The notes: a model not told the origin generated them from the sequence alone. Positions 19,994-28,361 are shown, numbered from the stretch's first letter. The stretch is 37,950 nucleotides of DNA from Acidimicrobiales bacterium (GCA_015478655.1 JADMIJ010000039.1:1-37950), one strand, 5' to 3'. Translations and numbers: made by a program.

Positions 19994-20031
19994 TTAACCG
20001 TCCGTTCATATTCGGGTAACGGGGGGGAAAT
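19994..20031 (+). promoter_or_regulatory. Candidate GlnR operator upstream of glutamine synthetase II
   Basis: The GlnR half-site pattern GTnAC-n6-GAAAC is matched by GTAAC (20016-20020), six G, then GAAAT (20027-20031). A further TTAAC (19994-19998) lies exactly 22 bp before GTAAC, the a1/a2 spacing of actinobacterial GlnR sites; the b1 half-site between them is poor. A GATAGT hexamer (20042-20047) lies 10 bp downstream and could be the -10, placing the box where an activator would sit. A second -10-like TAGAAC is at 20155-20160. GlnR recognition is inferred. Confidence 0.55.
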
Positions 20032-20184
20032 CGCCACCTGCGATAGTGGTTCGTCCGTTGGACCCCATCTCCCGCGTCGTGGCTCGAGGCGACGGGCAGG
20101 GAGGGGACACCGACTCCCTTCACCGGTGGGGCCAGTGAGCGGGGTCCGGAGTGGTAGAACAACCGAGCAACAGAGGGAGAGCAC

Positions 20185-21195
20185 GTGCCTTACCAAGCTG
20201 AGTACATCTGGATCGACGGGACCGAGCCTTCACCGTTGCTCCGAAGCAAGACCAAGATCGTGGCGGACGGCCAGGAGCCGGGCATCTGGGGATTCGACGG
20301 CTCGAGCACCAACCAGGCCTTGGGACACGACTCCGACTGCGTGCTCCGACCGGTGTTCACCTGCCCCGACCCCTTGCGGGGACCGACCGACAAGCTGGTG
20401 ATGTGCGAGGTGGAGCTCACCGACTTCTCCCCCCATCCGACCAACACGCGGGCCAAGCTGCGGGCCATCGCCGAGCAGTACGCAGATCAGGAGCCGATGT
20501 TCGGCATCGAGCAGGAGTACACCTTCATCAAGGACGGCCGTCCCCTCGGCTGGCCGGTGGCCGGCTACCCGGCGCCCCAGGGCCCCTACTACTGCGGCGT
20601 GGGCGGCGACAAGATGCCCGGACGCGAGATCGTCGAGCTGCACACAGCGGCGTGCATCGAGGCCGGGCTCGGCATCGAGGGCACCAACGCCGAGGTCATG
20701 ATGGGGCAGTGGGAGTTCCAGGTGGGCGTGCTCTCGCCGCTGGACATCTCCGACCACCTATGGGTGGCGCGTTGGCTGCTGTTCCGCATCGCCGAGGACT
20801 TCGACGTCTACGCCACCCTGGAGCCCAAGCCGATCTTGGGCGACTGGAACGGCGCCGGGGCGCACACCAACTTCTCCACCAAGGCCATGCGTGAAGAGGG
20901 TGGCTGGGACGCCATCATCGCCGGATGCGAGGCCATCGGGAAGAGGATCGACGAGCACATCGCCGTGTACGGCGTGGGCATCGAGTTCCGCCTGACCGGG
21001 GCGCACGAGACCGAGCACTTCAGCAAGTTCAGCTACGGGACGTCCGATCGCGGCGCCTCCATCCGCATCCCGTGGGCGGTGGCCAAGGCCAAGAAGGGAT
21101 GGCTCGAGGACCGTCGTCCCAACGCCAACATGGACCCCTATCAGGTGGCCGCAGTGATGGTCGAAACCGTCTGCGGGGACGCGGCAGGGAGCTGA
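20185..21195 (+). CDS. glnII: Glutamine synthetase, type II (eukaryotic-like)
   Basis: Makes glutamine from glutamate, ammonia and ATP. The 336-aa protein is much shorter than GSI. It has the GSII features: an N-terminal beta-grasp (YIWIDGTEPSPLLRSKTK), WGFDGSST, FGIEQEYT for metal binding, NGAGAHTNFSTK, and RLTGAHETEHFSKF near the C-terminus. The GTG start has AGAGGGAGA upstream. Such enzymes occur in streptomycetes as GlnII, are heat-labile decamers and are not adenylylated. A GlnR-box candidate lies about 155 bp upstream, and a GSI gene and a GlnR-like regulator follow on the same strand. Confidence 0.95.
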   Translation: MPYQAEYIWIDGTEPSPLLRSKTKIVADGQEPGIWGFDGSSTNQALGHDSDCVLRPVFTCPDPLRGPTDKLVMCEVELTDFSPHPTNTRAKLRAIAEQYADQEPMFGIEQEYTFIKDGRPLGWPVAGYPAPQGPYYCGVGGDKMPGREIVELHTAACIEAGLGIEGTNAEVMMGQWEFQVGVLSPLDISDHLWVARWLLFRIAEDFDVYATLEPKPILGDWNGAGAHTNFSTKAMREEGGWDAIIAGCEAIGKRIDEHIAVYGVGIEFRLTGAHETEHFSKFSYGTSDRGASIRIPWAVAKAKKGWLEDRRPNANMDPYQVAAVMVETVCGDAAGS

Positions 21196-21370
21196 TCGTC
21201 CGGCGCACCGGCTCCCGTCGGCGGGGCGCCTTGCGGGCGGTCGCGGTCGGAGCGGCACCCGTCCGCACGCCGCGGCATGAACGGCGGCCGCTGCGGCCTG
21301 CGACAATGGTGCCATCAACCGCGACGATCCTCATGCCACGACCCCGACGGGCCCGGAGGTGCCCGACCCC

Positions 21371-22735
21371 ATGAGGAGCCAAGAGGAGTATGTCCTCCAG
21401 ACAGTCGAGCAACGCGGCATCCGGTTCGTGCAACTGTGGTTCACCGACGTGCTGGGGACGCCCAAGACGTTCAGCATCACGCCCGCCGAGCTGGAGAACG
21501 CCCTCGACGAGGGGATGACCTTCGATGGGTCGGCCATCGACGGGTTCAGCCGGGTCCAGGAGAGCGACGTGCTGGCCCGGCCCGACGCCAACACCTTCCA
21601 GCTCCTCCCCTGGCACGGCCACGGCCAGTCCGGCATCGCCGGCGAGAATGCCCAGGTCCAGGTGGCCCGGGTGTTCTGCGACATCGTGGATCTCGACGGC
21701 TCCCCCTTCCAGGGAGACCCCCGCCACGTGCTGCGCCGGAGCCTCGACCGGGCCCACGACCGGGGATTCACCTTCTTCGCCTCCCCGGAGATCGAGTACT
21801 TCTACTTCGCCGATGCGGACCCGTCCCATCCGCCGGTGACCCTGGACAGCGGGTCGTACTTCGAGCTGACCGTGGCCGACCGAGCCAGCGACATCCGCCA
21901 GCGCACGGTGTTGACCCTGGAGGAGATGGGCATCCCGGTCGAGCACGCCCAGCACGAGGACGCGCCCAGTCAGCACGAGATCGACCTGCGCTACACCGAC
22001 GCCCTGACCATGGCCGACACCATCATGACGGTGCGGCTGGTGGTGAAGGAGATGGCGCGCCAACAAGGTGTGTTCGCCAGCTTCATGCCCAAGCCCCTGG
22101 CCGGCGTGCAGGGCTCGGGCATGCACACCCACATGTCCCTCTTTCGGGGGGACACCAACGCCTTCGTGGACGACGGGCGTCCCGGCGGCCTGTCCGAGGT
22201 GGCCGAGGGGTTCATCGCCGGTCTCCTGCGCCACGCCCCCGAGATCACCGCCGTCACCAACCAGTGGGTGAACTCCTACAAGCGGCTCGTCTCCGGCTAC
22301 GAGGCTCCCATCCATGTCTCGTGGGCCCGCAACAACCGCTCCGCGCTGGTGCGGGTGCCGGTGGTCAAGCCGGGCAAGGTCGATTCCACCCGGGTCGAGT
22401 ACCGCTCGCCCGACAGCGCCTGCAATCCCTACCTGGCCTTCGCCGTCATCCTGGCCGCCGGGCTCCGGGGCATCGAGAAGGGCTACGACCTCCCGCCCGA
22501 GGCCGACGACAACCTCTTCGCCCTCAGTCCCGAGGAGCTGGCGGCCAAGGGGATCCTCCACCTACCCGGCAGCCTCAACGAGGCGCTCGGCCTCATGGAG
22601 TCCTCCGACCTGCTGGCCGAGACCCTGGGCGAGCACGTCTTCGAGTGGTTCATCCGCAACAAGCGGGCCGAATGGGCGGAGTACAAGGCCCATGTCACCC
22701 AGTTCGAGCTCGACCAGTACCTGCCGCAGCTGTAA
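21371..22735 (+). CDS. glnA: Glutamine synthetase, type I (GlnA2-like)
   Basis: Class I glutamine synthetase of 454 aa, normal length. Seen are VQLWFTDVLG at the beta-grasp start, MTFDGSAIDGF, ASPEIEYF and HEDAPSQHEIDLRY for metal/glutamate binding, and GSGMHTHMSL for ATP. At the site where adenylylated enzymes have Tyr in NLYxLPPEE, this one reads NLFALSPEE, so it cannot be adenylylated there and belongs to the GlnA2-like group. I choose the ATG at 21371, with GGAGG 11 nt upstream, over the GTG at 21359 that abuts it. It follows GSII by 175 bp. Confidence 0.93.
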   Translation: MRSQEEYVLQTVEQRGIRFVQLWFTDVLGTPKTFSITPAELENALDEGMTFDGSAIDGFSRVQESDVLARPDANTFQLLPWHGHGQSGIAGENAQVQVARVFCDIVDLDGSPFQGDPRHVLRRSLDRAHDRGFTFFASPEIEYFYFADADPSHPPVTLDSGSYFELTVADRASDIRQRTVLTLEEMGIPVEHAQHEDAPSQHEIDLRYTDALTMADTIMTVRLVVKEMARQQGVFASFMPKPLAGVQGSGMHTHMSLFRGDTNAFVDDGRPGGLSEVAEGFIAGLLRHAPEITAVTNQWVNSYKRLVSGYEAPIHVSWARNNRSALVRVPVVKPGKVDSTRVEYRSPDSACNPYLAFAVILAAGLRGIEKGYDLPPEADDNLFALSPEELAAKGILHLPGSLNEALGLMESSDLLAETLGEHVFEWFIRNKRAEWAEYKAHVTQFELDQYLPQL

Positions 22736-22775
22736 CCGGGCATCGGCCACCGACCGAGAGGAGGGGAACACGACC

Positions 22776-23456
22776 ATGGAGCCGCTGCTGTGCTTCCCCG
22801 CCGCGCCGCCCACGGCCATCACCTCCGTCCTCGATCGTGCCGGCTACCCGTGGCTCGGCATCGACAAGCCCGAGGCGGCCGAGACCGAGGAGCCCGAGGA
22901 CGGATGGTCCGGGGCGGTGATCTCGAGCAGCGAGGATCCCATCGGCGCCTTCCTGCTGTGCCGGCACCTGCGCAAGCGGGAGGTCCCCCTAGCCCCGGTC
23001 ATGGTGGTGGTCCCGGTCGACCAGCTCGGCGAGCTCGAGCTCCGCGAGGACCTGTTCGACGACCTGTGCCTCGAGCCGGTCAACGCCGACGAGCTCGGTG
23101 CCCGGCTGGCCCATCTGTTCTGGCGCACCGGCCGCGGGTTGCGGCCGGATCTCCTCGAGCACGGGCCGCTGGTCCTCAACCTCGAGACCTACCAGGCCGC
23201 GGTGGCCGGCAAGGTGATGGACCTGACCTACATGGAGTACGAGCTGCTGCGCTTTTTGGCCGCCCGACCGGGCAAGGTGTTCACCCGCGAGACGCTGCTC
23301 AGCCGGGTGTGGGGCTACGAGTACTACGGGGGAGCGCGGACCGTCGACGTCCACGTCAGGCGGCTGCGGGCCAAGCTGGGCGAGGAGCACGCCCATCTGA
23401 TCCAGACGGTCAGGTCGGTCGGCTACCGGTTCGGGCAGACCAACTGGACACCTTGA
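22776..23456 (+). CDS. GlnR-like OmpR-family regulator with degenerate receiver
   Basis: 226-aa DNA-binding protein. The C-terminal winged helix (about 128-222) is a clear OmpR/GlnR type: LTYMEYELLRFLA, ETLLSRVWGY, then RTVDVHVRRLRAKL and VRSVGYRF. The N-terminal receiver (1-about 115) keeps the fold but lacks the acidic pair, the phospho-Asp and the Lys, ending in CLEPVNADEL, as in the orphan regulator GlnR. It therefore probably acts without a kinase. The ATG at 22776 has GAGAGGAGGGG upstream and lies 40 bp after the GSI stop, so it is likely co-transcribed. Nitrogen control is inferred from this context. Confidence 0.85.
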   Translation: MEPLLCFPAAPPTAITSVLDRAGYPWLGIDKPEAAETEEPEDGWSGAVISSSEDPIGAFLLCRHLRKREVPLAPVMVVVPVDQLGELELREDLFDDLCLEPVNADELGARLAHLFWRTGRGLRPDLLEHGPLVLNLETYQAAVAGKVMDLTYMEYELLRFLAARPGKVFTRETLLSRVWGYEYYGGARTVDVHVRRLRAKLGEEHAHLIQTVRSVGYRFGQTNWTP

Positions 23457-23487
23457 GCGCCAACTCCGGCCGTCCCGGCCCGGGATG

Positions 23488-23862
23488 TCAGGAGGCCAGG
23501 TAGGCCCACAGCTCCACCTCCACCGCCGCACCCATCGGGAGCCCGGCCACGCCCACCACCGAGCGGGCCGGTCGATGGTCGGCGAAGAACGCCGCATACG
23601 CAGCGTTGACGGCCGCGTACCCGTCCATGTCGGTCACGAACACCGTGGTCTTGACCACATCGGCGGGGGTGGCCCCGTTGTCCCGTAGCAGCCGGTCGGC
23701 ATTGGCCAGGGCCTGGGTGAGCTGGGCCGGGGCCCCGCCCTCCACCAAGGTGGCCGGGGAGGCACGGCCCTCTGTGCCCGGTCGGAGGCCGAGCTGGCCC
23801 GAGCAGATCAGCCAGGGGCCGGCTCTGACGATGGGGACGTAGGGACCGATGGGCGTACTCAT
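23488..23862 (-). CDS. ridA: RidA/YjgF family enamine/imine deaminase
   Basis: 124-aa YjgF/YER057c/UK114 protein that hydrolyses reactive enamine/imine intermediates such as those made by PLP dehydratases. It has the family signature RSVVGVAGLPMGAAVEVE with the carboxylate-binding Arg, and an early CSGQLGL. It is normal in length and trimeric in the family. The ATG at 23862 has AGGAG 7 nt upstream, and a TAGGCT -10 candidate lies at 23927-23922, giving a leader of about 50 nt. It is convergent with the GlnR-like gene. Confidence 0.9.
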   Translation of the reverse strand: MSTPIGPYVPIVRAGPWLICSGQLGLRPGTEGRASPATLVEGGAPAQLTQALANADRLLRDNGATPADVVKTTVFVTDMDGYAAVNAAYAAFFADHRPARSVVGVAGLPMGAAVEVELWAYLAS

Positions 23863-23999
23863 GGGTTGCTCCTGGCGTCGGGCGACTCGGCGGACGATGC
23901 ATCCGTTGGGGACGGACGGTCAGCCTACGGGCCGACGCCGAGGGGGCGAGGAGTGCGAGGAGGGCTTGGGCACTGACGGATGCGCCGGCGGGCAACGCC

Positions 24000-25649
24000 T
24001 CAGCGCCGGCCGGCTCCCCCACGATCGGTGGGCCATTCGGGTGGGAGCCCGTCGGCCAGCCACCGGGCCGCGGCGACAGCCGCGAACACGGCGTCGGACC
24101 CGTTGACCGCCGGCCGGTCGGATCCGGGGAGGGTGGTCACCGTCACCCTGGGCGTGGCCCGGGCCTGCAGGATCCCGAAGGAGCGCACCGTGAGGTCGCG
24201 CACGGCACCACCGTCGTCCACGGCGATGCCCTCGGAGCGCACCCATCCCAGGGCCTGATGCGTGGCCCCGATGCAATAGGAGCGCAACACCACCGCATCG
24301 AGGACCGAGCCGGCGTCGACATGGACGTCGATGGAACCGTCGGGCCGGCAGCGGGCCACGGCGCGCCCACCGGACGGCGCCGACACTTCGATGGGCACGT
24401 CGACTCGGGCGCCGACATCCTGGCCGCCGACCACGCGGGCACAGGCGGCCAGCACGGCGGCTTCCGCCCATACCGAGGCCCGCAGGTCGAAGGAGATCGG
24501 TGGCCCGGACAGCGGCACCGCTGCGAGGTCGAGGCCCGGCGCCACCACCGCCACCGCGGCCGTCACCTGGCGCCACCGTTCCTCCGAGACCCCGCCCGAC
24601 GGAATCCCCACCCGCAGGACGCCGCGACCGTCGGGATCGATACCGCCGGCCACCGGTGGCCGCTTGGGGCCGTGGCGCACCACGTCCTCCCGGGACCAGA
24701 GCACCCGGACCGGACGCCGGTGCTCATCGGCGAGCCGCCTGGCGTCCGCCATGACCGGCGAGTGCAGCTTGCCTCCGAAGGCACCGCCGTTGGCACAGGG
24801 GGACGCCGCCGCCCCCCCGGGCGCGCACCACGACGCATCGGGCTCGACGTAGGCCGGCTCGACCCAGCCGGTGCGCAGGGTGAGGGCCCAGGGCCCGGAT
24901 GGGAGGGAGACCGGATGGTCCAGAGCCAGACTCGAGCTCCGCCCCTGCACCTTGCCGGCCAGGGCCCGGGCCGCCACCACCGACTCGGCCACGGCGTAGC
25001 CCCCCTTGCTGTCCGGCACCGCCACCAGGGCATCGGGCGGGCAGGTGTCGTCGGCGAACCCCGCCTGACCGAGGACCACGGCCCGTCCGACCTGCTGGGC
25101 GACGCCGCCTTCGAGGCCGGCCCGACGGGCGGCCTGATCCAGATCGCGGTCCGGCGGTCGATCCTCCCCGGCTGACGCCTCCTCTCCGAGGACGGCGAGG
25201 GCGGCTTCCCGGACGGTCTGCCATCCGGTGCACCGGCAGAGATGGGCCACCAGCGCCTGGTCGACGCGCTCGGGCGTGACAGCCGGCCCGGACAGCCCGG
25301 TCGGCGCCCGTTCGGGTGACAGCGCTGCCAGTCGCATCACGATCGCCGGGGTGCAGAACCCACATTGGCTTCCCCCGGCGGCGACCAGCGCGTCGGCCCA
25401 TCGCTCGCGCTCGGGATCCGGCAGCCCGTCGAGCGTGGTCACGGTCCGGCCGTCGAGGCGTCGGACCGGCGTCACGCATGACACCCGGGGGGCGCCGTCC
25501 ACCCACACGGTGCAGCATCCACACTGACCCTGGGGGCTGCACCCGTCCTTGACCGATCGGATACCGACCTGGTCGCGGAGCACGTCGAGCAGCGACGCCC
25601 CTTCGTCGGCTACTTCGACGTCGGTGCCGTCGACTCGAAGCCGGATCAG
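24000..25649 (-). CDS. Mini xanthine-dehydrogenase-like fusion: two [2Fe-2S] domains plus shortened molybdopterin domain
   Basis: The N-terminus is a CoxS/XdhA-type iron-sulfur protein: a plant-type [2Fe-2S] domain (CSPQGQCGCCTVWVDG) and a helical [2Fe-2S] domain (GSQCGFCTP, then HLCRCTGW). It runs without a stop into about 370 residues resembling XdhB/CoxL: AFGGK, VRVLWSREDVVRHGPKRPPV, and a C-terminal HQALGWVRSEGI segment. Normal large subunits are about 700-780 aa, so much is missing, and the usual GVGE active-site Glu is replaced by NGSD. No FAD subunit lies nearby. The conserved N-terminus (LIRLRVDGTDVEV) has no ATG, GTG or TTG after the in-frame stop at 25664; I use CTG at 25649. The first standard start (GTG 25583) would cut the ferredoxin fold. 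Catalysis is doubtful. Confidence 0.7.
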   Translation of the reverse strand: MIRLRVDGTDVEVADEGASLLDVLRDQVGIRSVKDGCSPQGQCGCCTVWVDGAPRVSCVTPVRRLDGRTVTTLDGLPDPERERWADALVAAGGSQCGFCTPAIVMRLAALSPERAPTGLSGPAVTPERVDQALVAHLCRCTGWQTVREAALAVLGEEASAGEDRPPDRDLDQAARRAGLEGGVAQQVGRAVVLGQAGFADDTCPPDALVAVPDSKGGYAVAESVVAARALAGKVQGRSSSLALDHPVSLPSGPWALTLRTGWVEPAYVEPDASWCAPGGAAASPCANGGAFGGKLHSPVMADARRLADEHRRPVRVLWSREDVVRHGPKRPPVAGGIDPDGRGVLRVGIPSGGVSEERWRQVTAAVAVVAPGLDLAAVPLSGPPISFDLRASVWAEAAVLAACARVVGGQDVGARVDVPIEVSAPSGGRAVARCRPDGSIDVHVDAGSVLDAVVLRSYCIGATHQALGWVRSEGIAVDDGGAVRDLTVRSFGILQARATPRVTVTTLPGSDRPAVNGSDAVFAAVAAARWLADGLPPEWPTDRGGAGRR

Positions 25650-25677
25650 TGGATCAGCGCTTCAGCGGCCCAGCGGC

Positions 25678-26043
25678 TCAGCTGAAAGAGGAGCCGCAGC
25701 CGCAGGTGCGGCTGGCGTTGGGGTTCGTGACGTGGAACCCGGCACCCTGGAGACCGTCGCTGTAGTCGAGGGTCGAGCCCTTCAACAGGTCGGCGCTGGT
25801 GGCGTCGACCACGACCCGTACGGTGCCGAACTCGCGCACCACATCGTCGTCGGCCACGTCGGCGTCGAAGAACATCTCGTAGCTGAAGCCCGAGCAGCCG
25901 CCGGGGCGGACCGCCACCCGCAGGGCCAGATCATCGATGTCCTCTTGCGCCAGAAGCTCGGCGACCTTGGTGGTGGCCACGTCGGTGAGGGTGACCGGAT
26001 TCGGCTTCTTCCCGATGCTGACGGTCTGCATGGTGGCACTCAT
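25678..26043 (-). CDS. erpA: A-type iron-sulfur carrier (IscA/ErpA family)
   Basis: 121-aa Fe-S cluster carrier. The three conserved cysteines are Cys50 in GGCSGF and Cys114/Cys116 in RTCGCGSSF. The start at 26043 is fixed by AGGAGGAG about 7 nt upstream; a longer in-frame version from 26112 is unlikely. It lies 28 bp before the Fe-S-rich fusion protein on the same strand and is divergent from the Mrp ATPase, so both neighbours fit a cluster-delivery role. Exact subtype is uncertain. Confidence 0.92.
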   Translation of the reverse strand: MSATMQTVSIGKKPNPVTLTDVATTKVAELLAQEDIDDLALRVAVRPGGCSGFSYEMFFDADVADDDVVREFGTVRVVVDATSADLLKGSTLDYSDGLQGAGFHVTNPNASRTCGCGSSFS

Positions 26044-26137
26044 CGTCGCTCCTCCTGGATCGCGAAACTGCATCAAGCGTACCCGCGCCCGGGTGGGGGT
26101 GAGACATCGCATCGGGTGGCACGGCAGGCGGGACCGG

Positions 26138-26143
26138 TAGAAT
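26138..26143 (+). promoter_or_regulatory. Leaderless -10 element of mrp
   Basis: TAGAAT, 7 nt before the GTG start at 26151, with no Shine-Dalgarno. It is the best leaderless match in the window. The 107-bp gap also drives the divergent carrier gene. Confidence 0.6.
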
Positions 26144-26150
26144 TGCCGAG

Positions 26151-27386
26151 GTGACCAGGTCCGAGAGTTCCGCCGTCGAGGGGACGGCGCCGTCCGGGGA
26201 GCTGTCCGAGGTCACCGTGCGCAACGCCCTCCGGGGTGTGATCGACCCCGAACTGGGCGCCGACATCGTGGAGCTGGGCATGGTGACGGCCGTGGCTGTC
26301 GCCGAGGATGGCGCCGTGGACGTCGAGGTGGCCCTGACGGTGGCCGGCTGCCCGCTCCGCACGCAGATCAAGAGGGATGTGGAGACCCGCGTGGGGGCCC
26401 TCCGGGGGGTCCGCACCGTCGAGGTGAGCACCGGGGTCATGGACGCCGAGCAGCGCCAGGCCGTCATGGCCCGGGCCCGCCTGCTGGCCCGGGACCCGGC
26501 GCCGGCGACCGACATCCCCCACACGGCGCGGGTGATCGCCGTGGCCTCGGGCAAGGGAGGGGTCGGGAAGAGCTCGGTCACCGTCAACCTGGCCGTGGCC
26601 ATGGCCCGTCGGGGGTTGACGATCGGGGTGCTCGATGCCGACATCTGGGGGTTCTCCGTTCCCCGCCTGCTCGGGATGCAGGGGGAGGTGGAGGCCCGGG
26701 ACAAGAAGATGGTGCCCCTCAAGCGGCGCGTCGGAGACGGGGTGCTGCGGGTCCTGTCGATGGGGTTCCTGGCTGACGAGGACAGCGCCATCATGTGGCG
26801 GGGGTTGATCCTCAACCGCGCCGTCCAGCAGTTCCTCGAGGACGTGCACTGGGGAGACCTCGACTATCTCCTCATCGACATGCCTCCGGGCACCGGCGAC
26901 ATCCAGATGGGACTGGCCCGCATGCTGCCGCGCACCGAGGTCATTGTCGTCACCACTCCCCCGGTCGCCGCCCAGAAGGTGGCGGCCCGCACCGCGGACA
27001 TGGCCCGCAAGGGCTACCTGCGGGTGGCCGGGGTGATCGAGAACATGAGCGACTTCACCTGCGAGCACGGCACGTCCTACGCCCTGTTCGGATCGGGTGG
27101 CGGCGCCCGCCTGGCCGCCGACGTCGGCGTCCCGTTGATCGGGCAGATCCCCCTCCATCCCTCGGTGGCCGCCGGCGGGGACGCGGGGACACCGGTGGCT
27201 CTCGACGCCAGCCAGCCCCTGGCCGAGGTTTTCGACCGCATCGCCGACGCCGTGATCACCACCATCGCCCCCGTGGTGGCCATGGACGGCTGCTCGGTGC
27301 GGCTGCTCGAACAGGTCGAGGCCGCCGTGGCCGCCGGGACGGCGGACGACGGTCCCCGCCAGGCGGTAGAGACCGGCGCCCCCTAG
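26151..27386 (+). CDS. mrp: Mrp/NBP35-type Fe-S scaffold ATPase with MIP18 domain
   Basis: P-loop ATPase (ApbC/Mrp) that binds and transfers Fe-S clusters. Residues about 18-100 are a MIP18/DUF59 domain with Cys67 (AGCPLR). The ATPase domain has the deviant Walker A SGKGGVGKS (133-141), LDADIWGFS and DMPPGTGD. The dimer-interface CxxC that holds the bridging cluster in many Mrp proteins is here CEHG (Cys304, no second Cys), so cluster binding may differ. The 411-aa size is normal. The gene has a leaderless-type GTG start and is divergent from the A-type carrier. Confidence 0.93.
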   Translation: MTRSESSAVEGTAPSGELSEVTVRNALRGVIDPELGADIVELGMVTAVAVAEDGAVDVEVALTVAGCPLRTQIKRDVETRVGALRGVRTVEVSTGVMDAEQRQAVMARARLLARDPAPATDIPHTARVIAVASGKGGVGKSSVTVNLAVAMARRGLTIGVLDADIWGFSVPRLLGMQGEVEARDKKMVPLKRRVGDGVLRVLSMGFLADEDSAIMWRGLILNRAVQQFLEDVHWGDLDYLLIDMPPGTGDIQMGLARMLPRTEVIVVTTPPVAAQKVAARTADMARKGYLRVAGVIENMSDFTCEHGTSYALFGSGGGARLAADVGVPLIGQIPLHPSVAAGGDAGTPVALDASQPLAEVFDRIADAVITTIAPVVAMDGCSVRLLEQVEAAVAAGTADDGPRQAVETGAP

Positions 27387-27408
27387 TTGTACCGACCCTC
27401 GTTGTTCT

Positions 27409-27432
27409 GACCGGCCCTTTCGCGGCCCGGTC
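27409..27432. terminator. Hairpin between convergent mrp and NUDIX genes
   Basis: GACCGG (27409-27414) pairs with CCGGTC (27427-27432), and the stem can extend inward by CC/GG with one bulged C around the loop CTTTCGC. It sits in the 53-bp gap between two convergent genes and has no T-run. Confidence 0.5.
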
Positions 27433-27439
27433 GATCAGA

Positions 27440-28354
27440 TCAGGCTGTGTTCGCCCTCGGGCCCCAGGCGGCCCGGGCCGCATCGGAGAGGTCGTCGTGG
27501 AACCCCGGCCCCGAGGCCAGCCGGTCGGCGAGGGCCTCCTCGTAGCCGCTGTCGCCAGGTCGCAGGATGAGGAGGTGGCCGTCCTCGATGAGGACGATGG
27601 GAAGCACGGTGGGGACGTCGGTGACCTGCCGGGCCCACGCCATGACCTCATCGGTGGACCGGAACGACTCGATGGTCTTGAGATTGCTGATCGTCGGCGG
27701 GAGGAGCTCGATGTCCCCGGCGGTGTTGCGGGCCAGCGCCTCCCCGGGCTGGACCCAGATGGTGGCGATGGTCTCGCCGTCGTCGTGGCTGGCCACCTGG
27801 CCGGGCGGCGCCGCGGTGATGAAGAACCTGGTGTCGTAGCGCTTCGGGGCCACCTCGGGGGTGATCCAGTGGCTCACGTAGTGGACATGGTCGGCCGCCA
27901 GCACCAGGTCTTCCTGCCGGCACACGTCGAGCAGCCGCGTGGTCCCCGCGTTGACCGCCCGGCGATAGGCGGCGAACCGCCGGGCCGTGTCAGGCTCGCC
28001 GGTGTCGAGCAGGGCGCCGTGGTCGGGATGGGCGTCGTCACGGCGCTGCGCCAGCATCACCCCCGCCTCCTCGAAGCACTCCCGGAGGGCGGCCACCCAG
28101 AACGCCAGCCCACCCGAGTCAATGCCCAGGATCTCGCTGGCCTCTGCGTCGGTCCGACCCCGGCACAGGGCCTCGGCGGCCCGCCCCCGGTCCTCAGGAT
28201 CGACCGAGCCTCCCGGGAAGACATAGGCCCCGGCCACGAACTCGGAAGCCAGGTTGCGCCGCAGCATGCACACCTCGATGGACGGATGTCCCTGCTCATC
28301 GAGGGCGTCGCGGATGAGCATCACGGTGGCGGCATCGCGGATGGGAACGCTCAT
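27440..28354 (-). CDS. NUDIX hydrolase (NUDT7/NUDT19-like)
   Basis: Hydrolase of nucleoside-diphosphate-linked substrates. The Nudix box is split: GGSVDPED, then an insertion of about 30 residues, then ALRECFEEAGVML (REUxEExGU). This interrupted box is typical of NUDT19-type enzymes, some of which act on coenzyme A esters; the substrate here is unknown. I choose the ATG at 28354 because TAGCGT lies 7 nt upstream as a leaderless promoter; an in-frame ATG at 28378 would place that hexamer inside the gene. The product is 304 aa. Convergent with mrp. Confidence 0.85.
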   Translation of the reverse strand: MSVPIRDAATVMLIRDALDEQGHPSIEVCMLRRNLASEFVAGAYVFPGGSVDPEDRGRAAEALCRGRTDAEASEILGIDSGGLAFWVAALRECFEEAGVMLAQRRDDAHPDHGALLDTGEPDTARRFAAYRRAVNAGTTRLLDVCRQEDLVLAADHVHYVSHWITPEVAPKRYDTRFFITAAPPGQVASHDDGETIATIWVQPGEALARNTAGDIELLPPTISNLKTIESFRSTDEVMAWARQVTDVPTVLPIVLIEDGHLLILRPGDSGYEEALADRLASGPGFHDDLSDAARAAWGPRANTA

Positions 28355-28361
28355 TGGGTGC

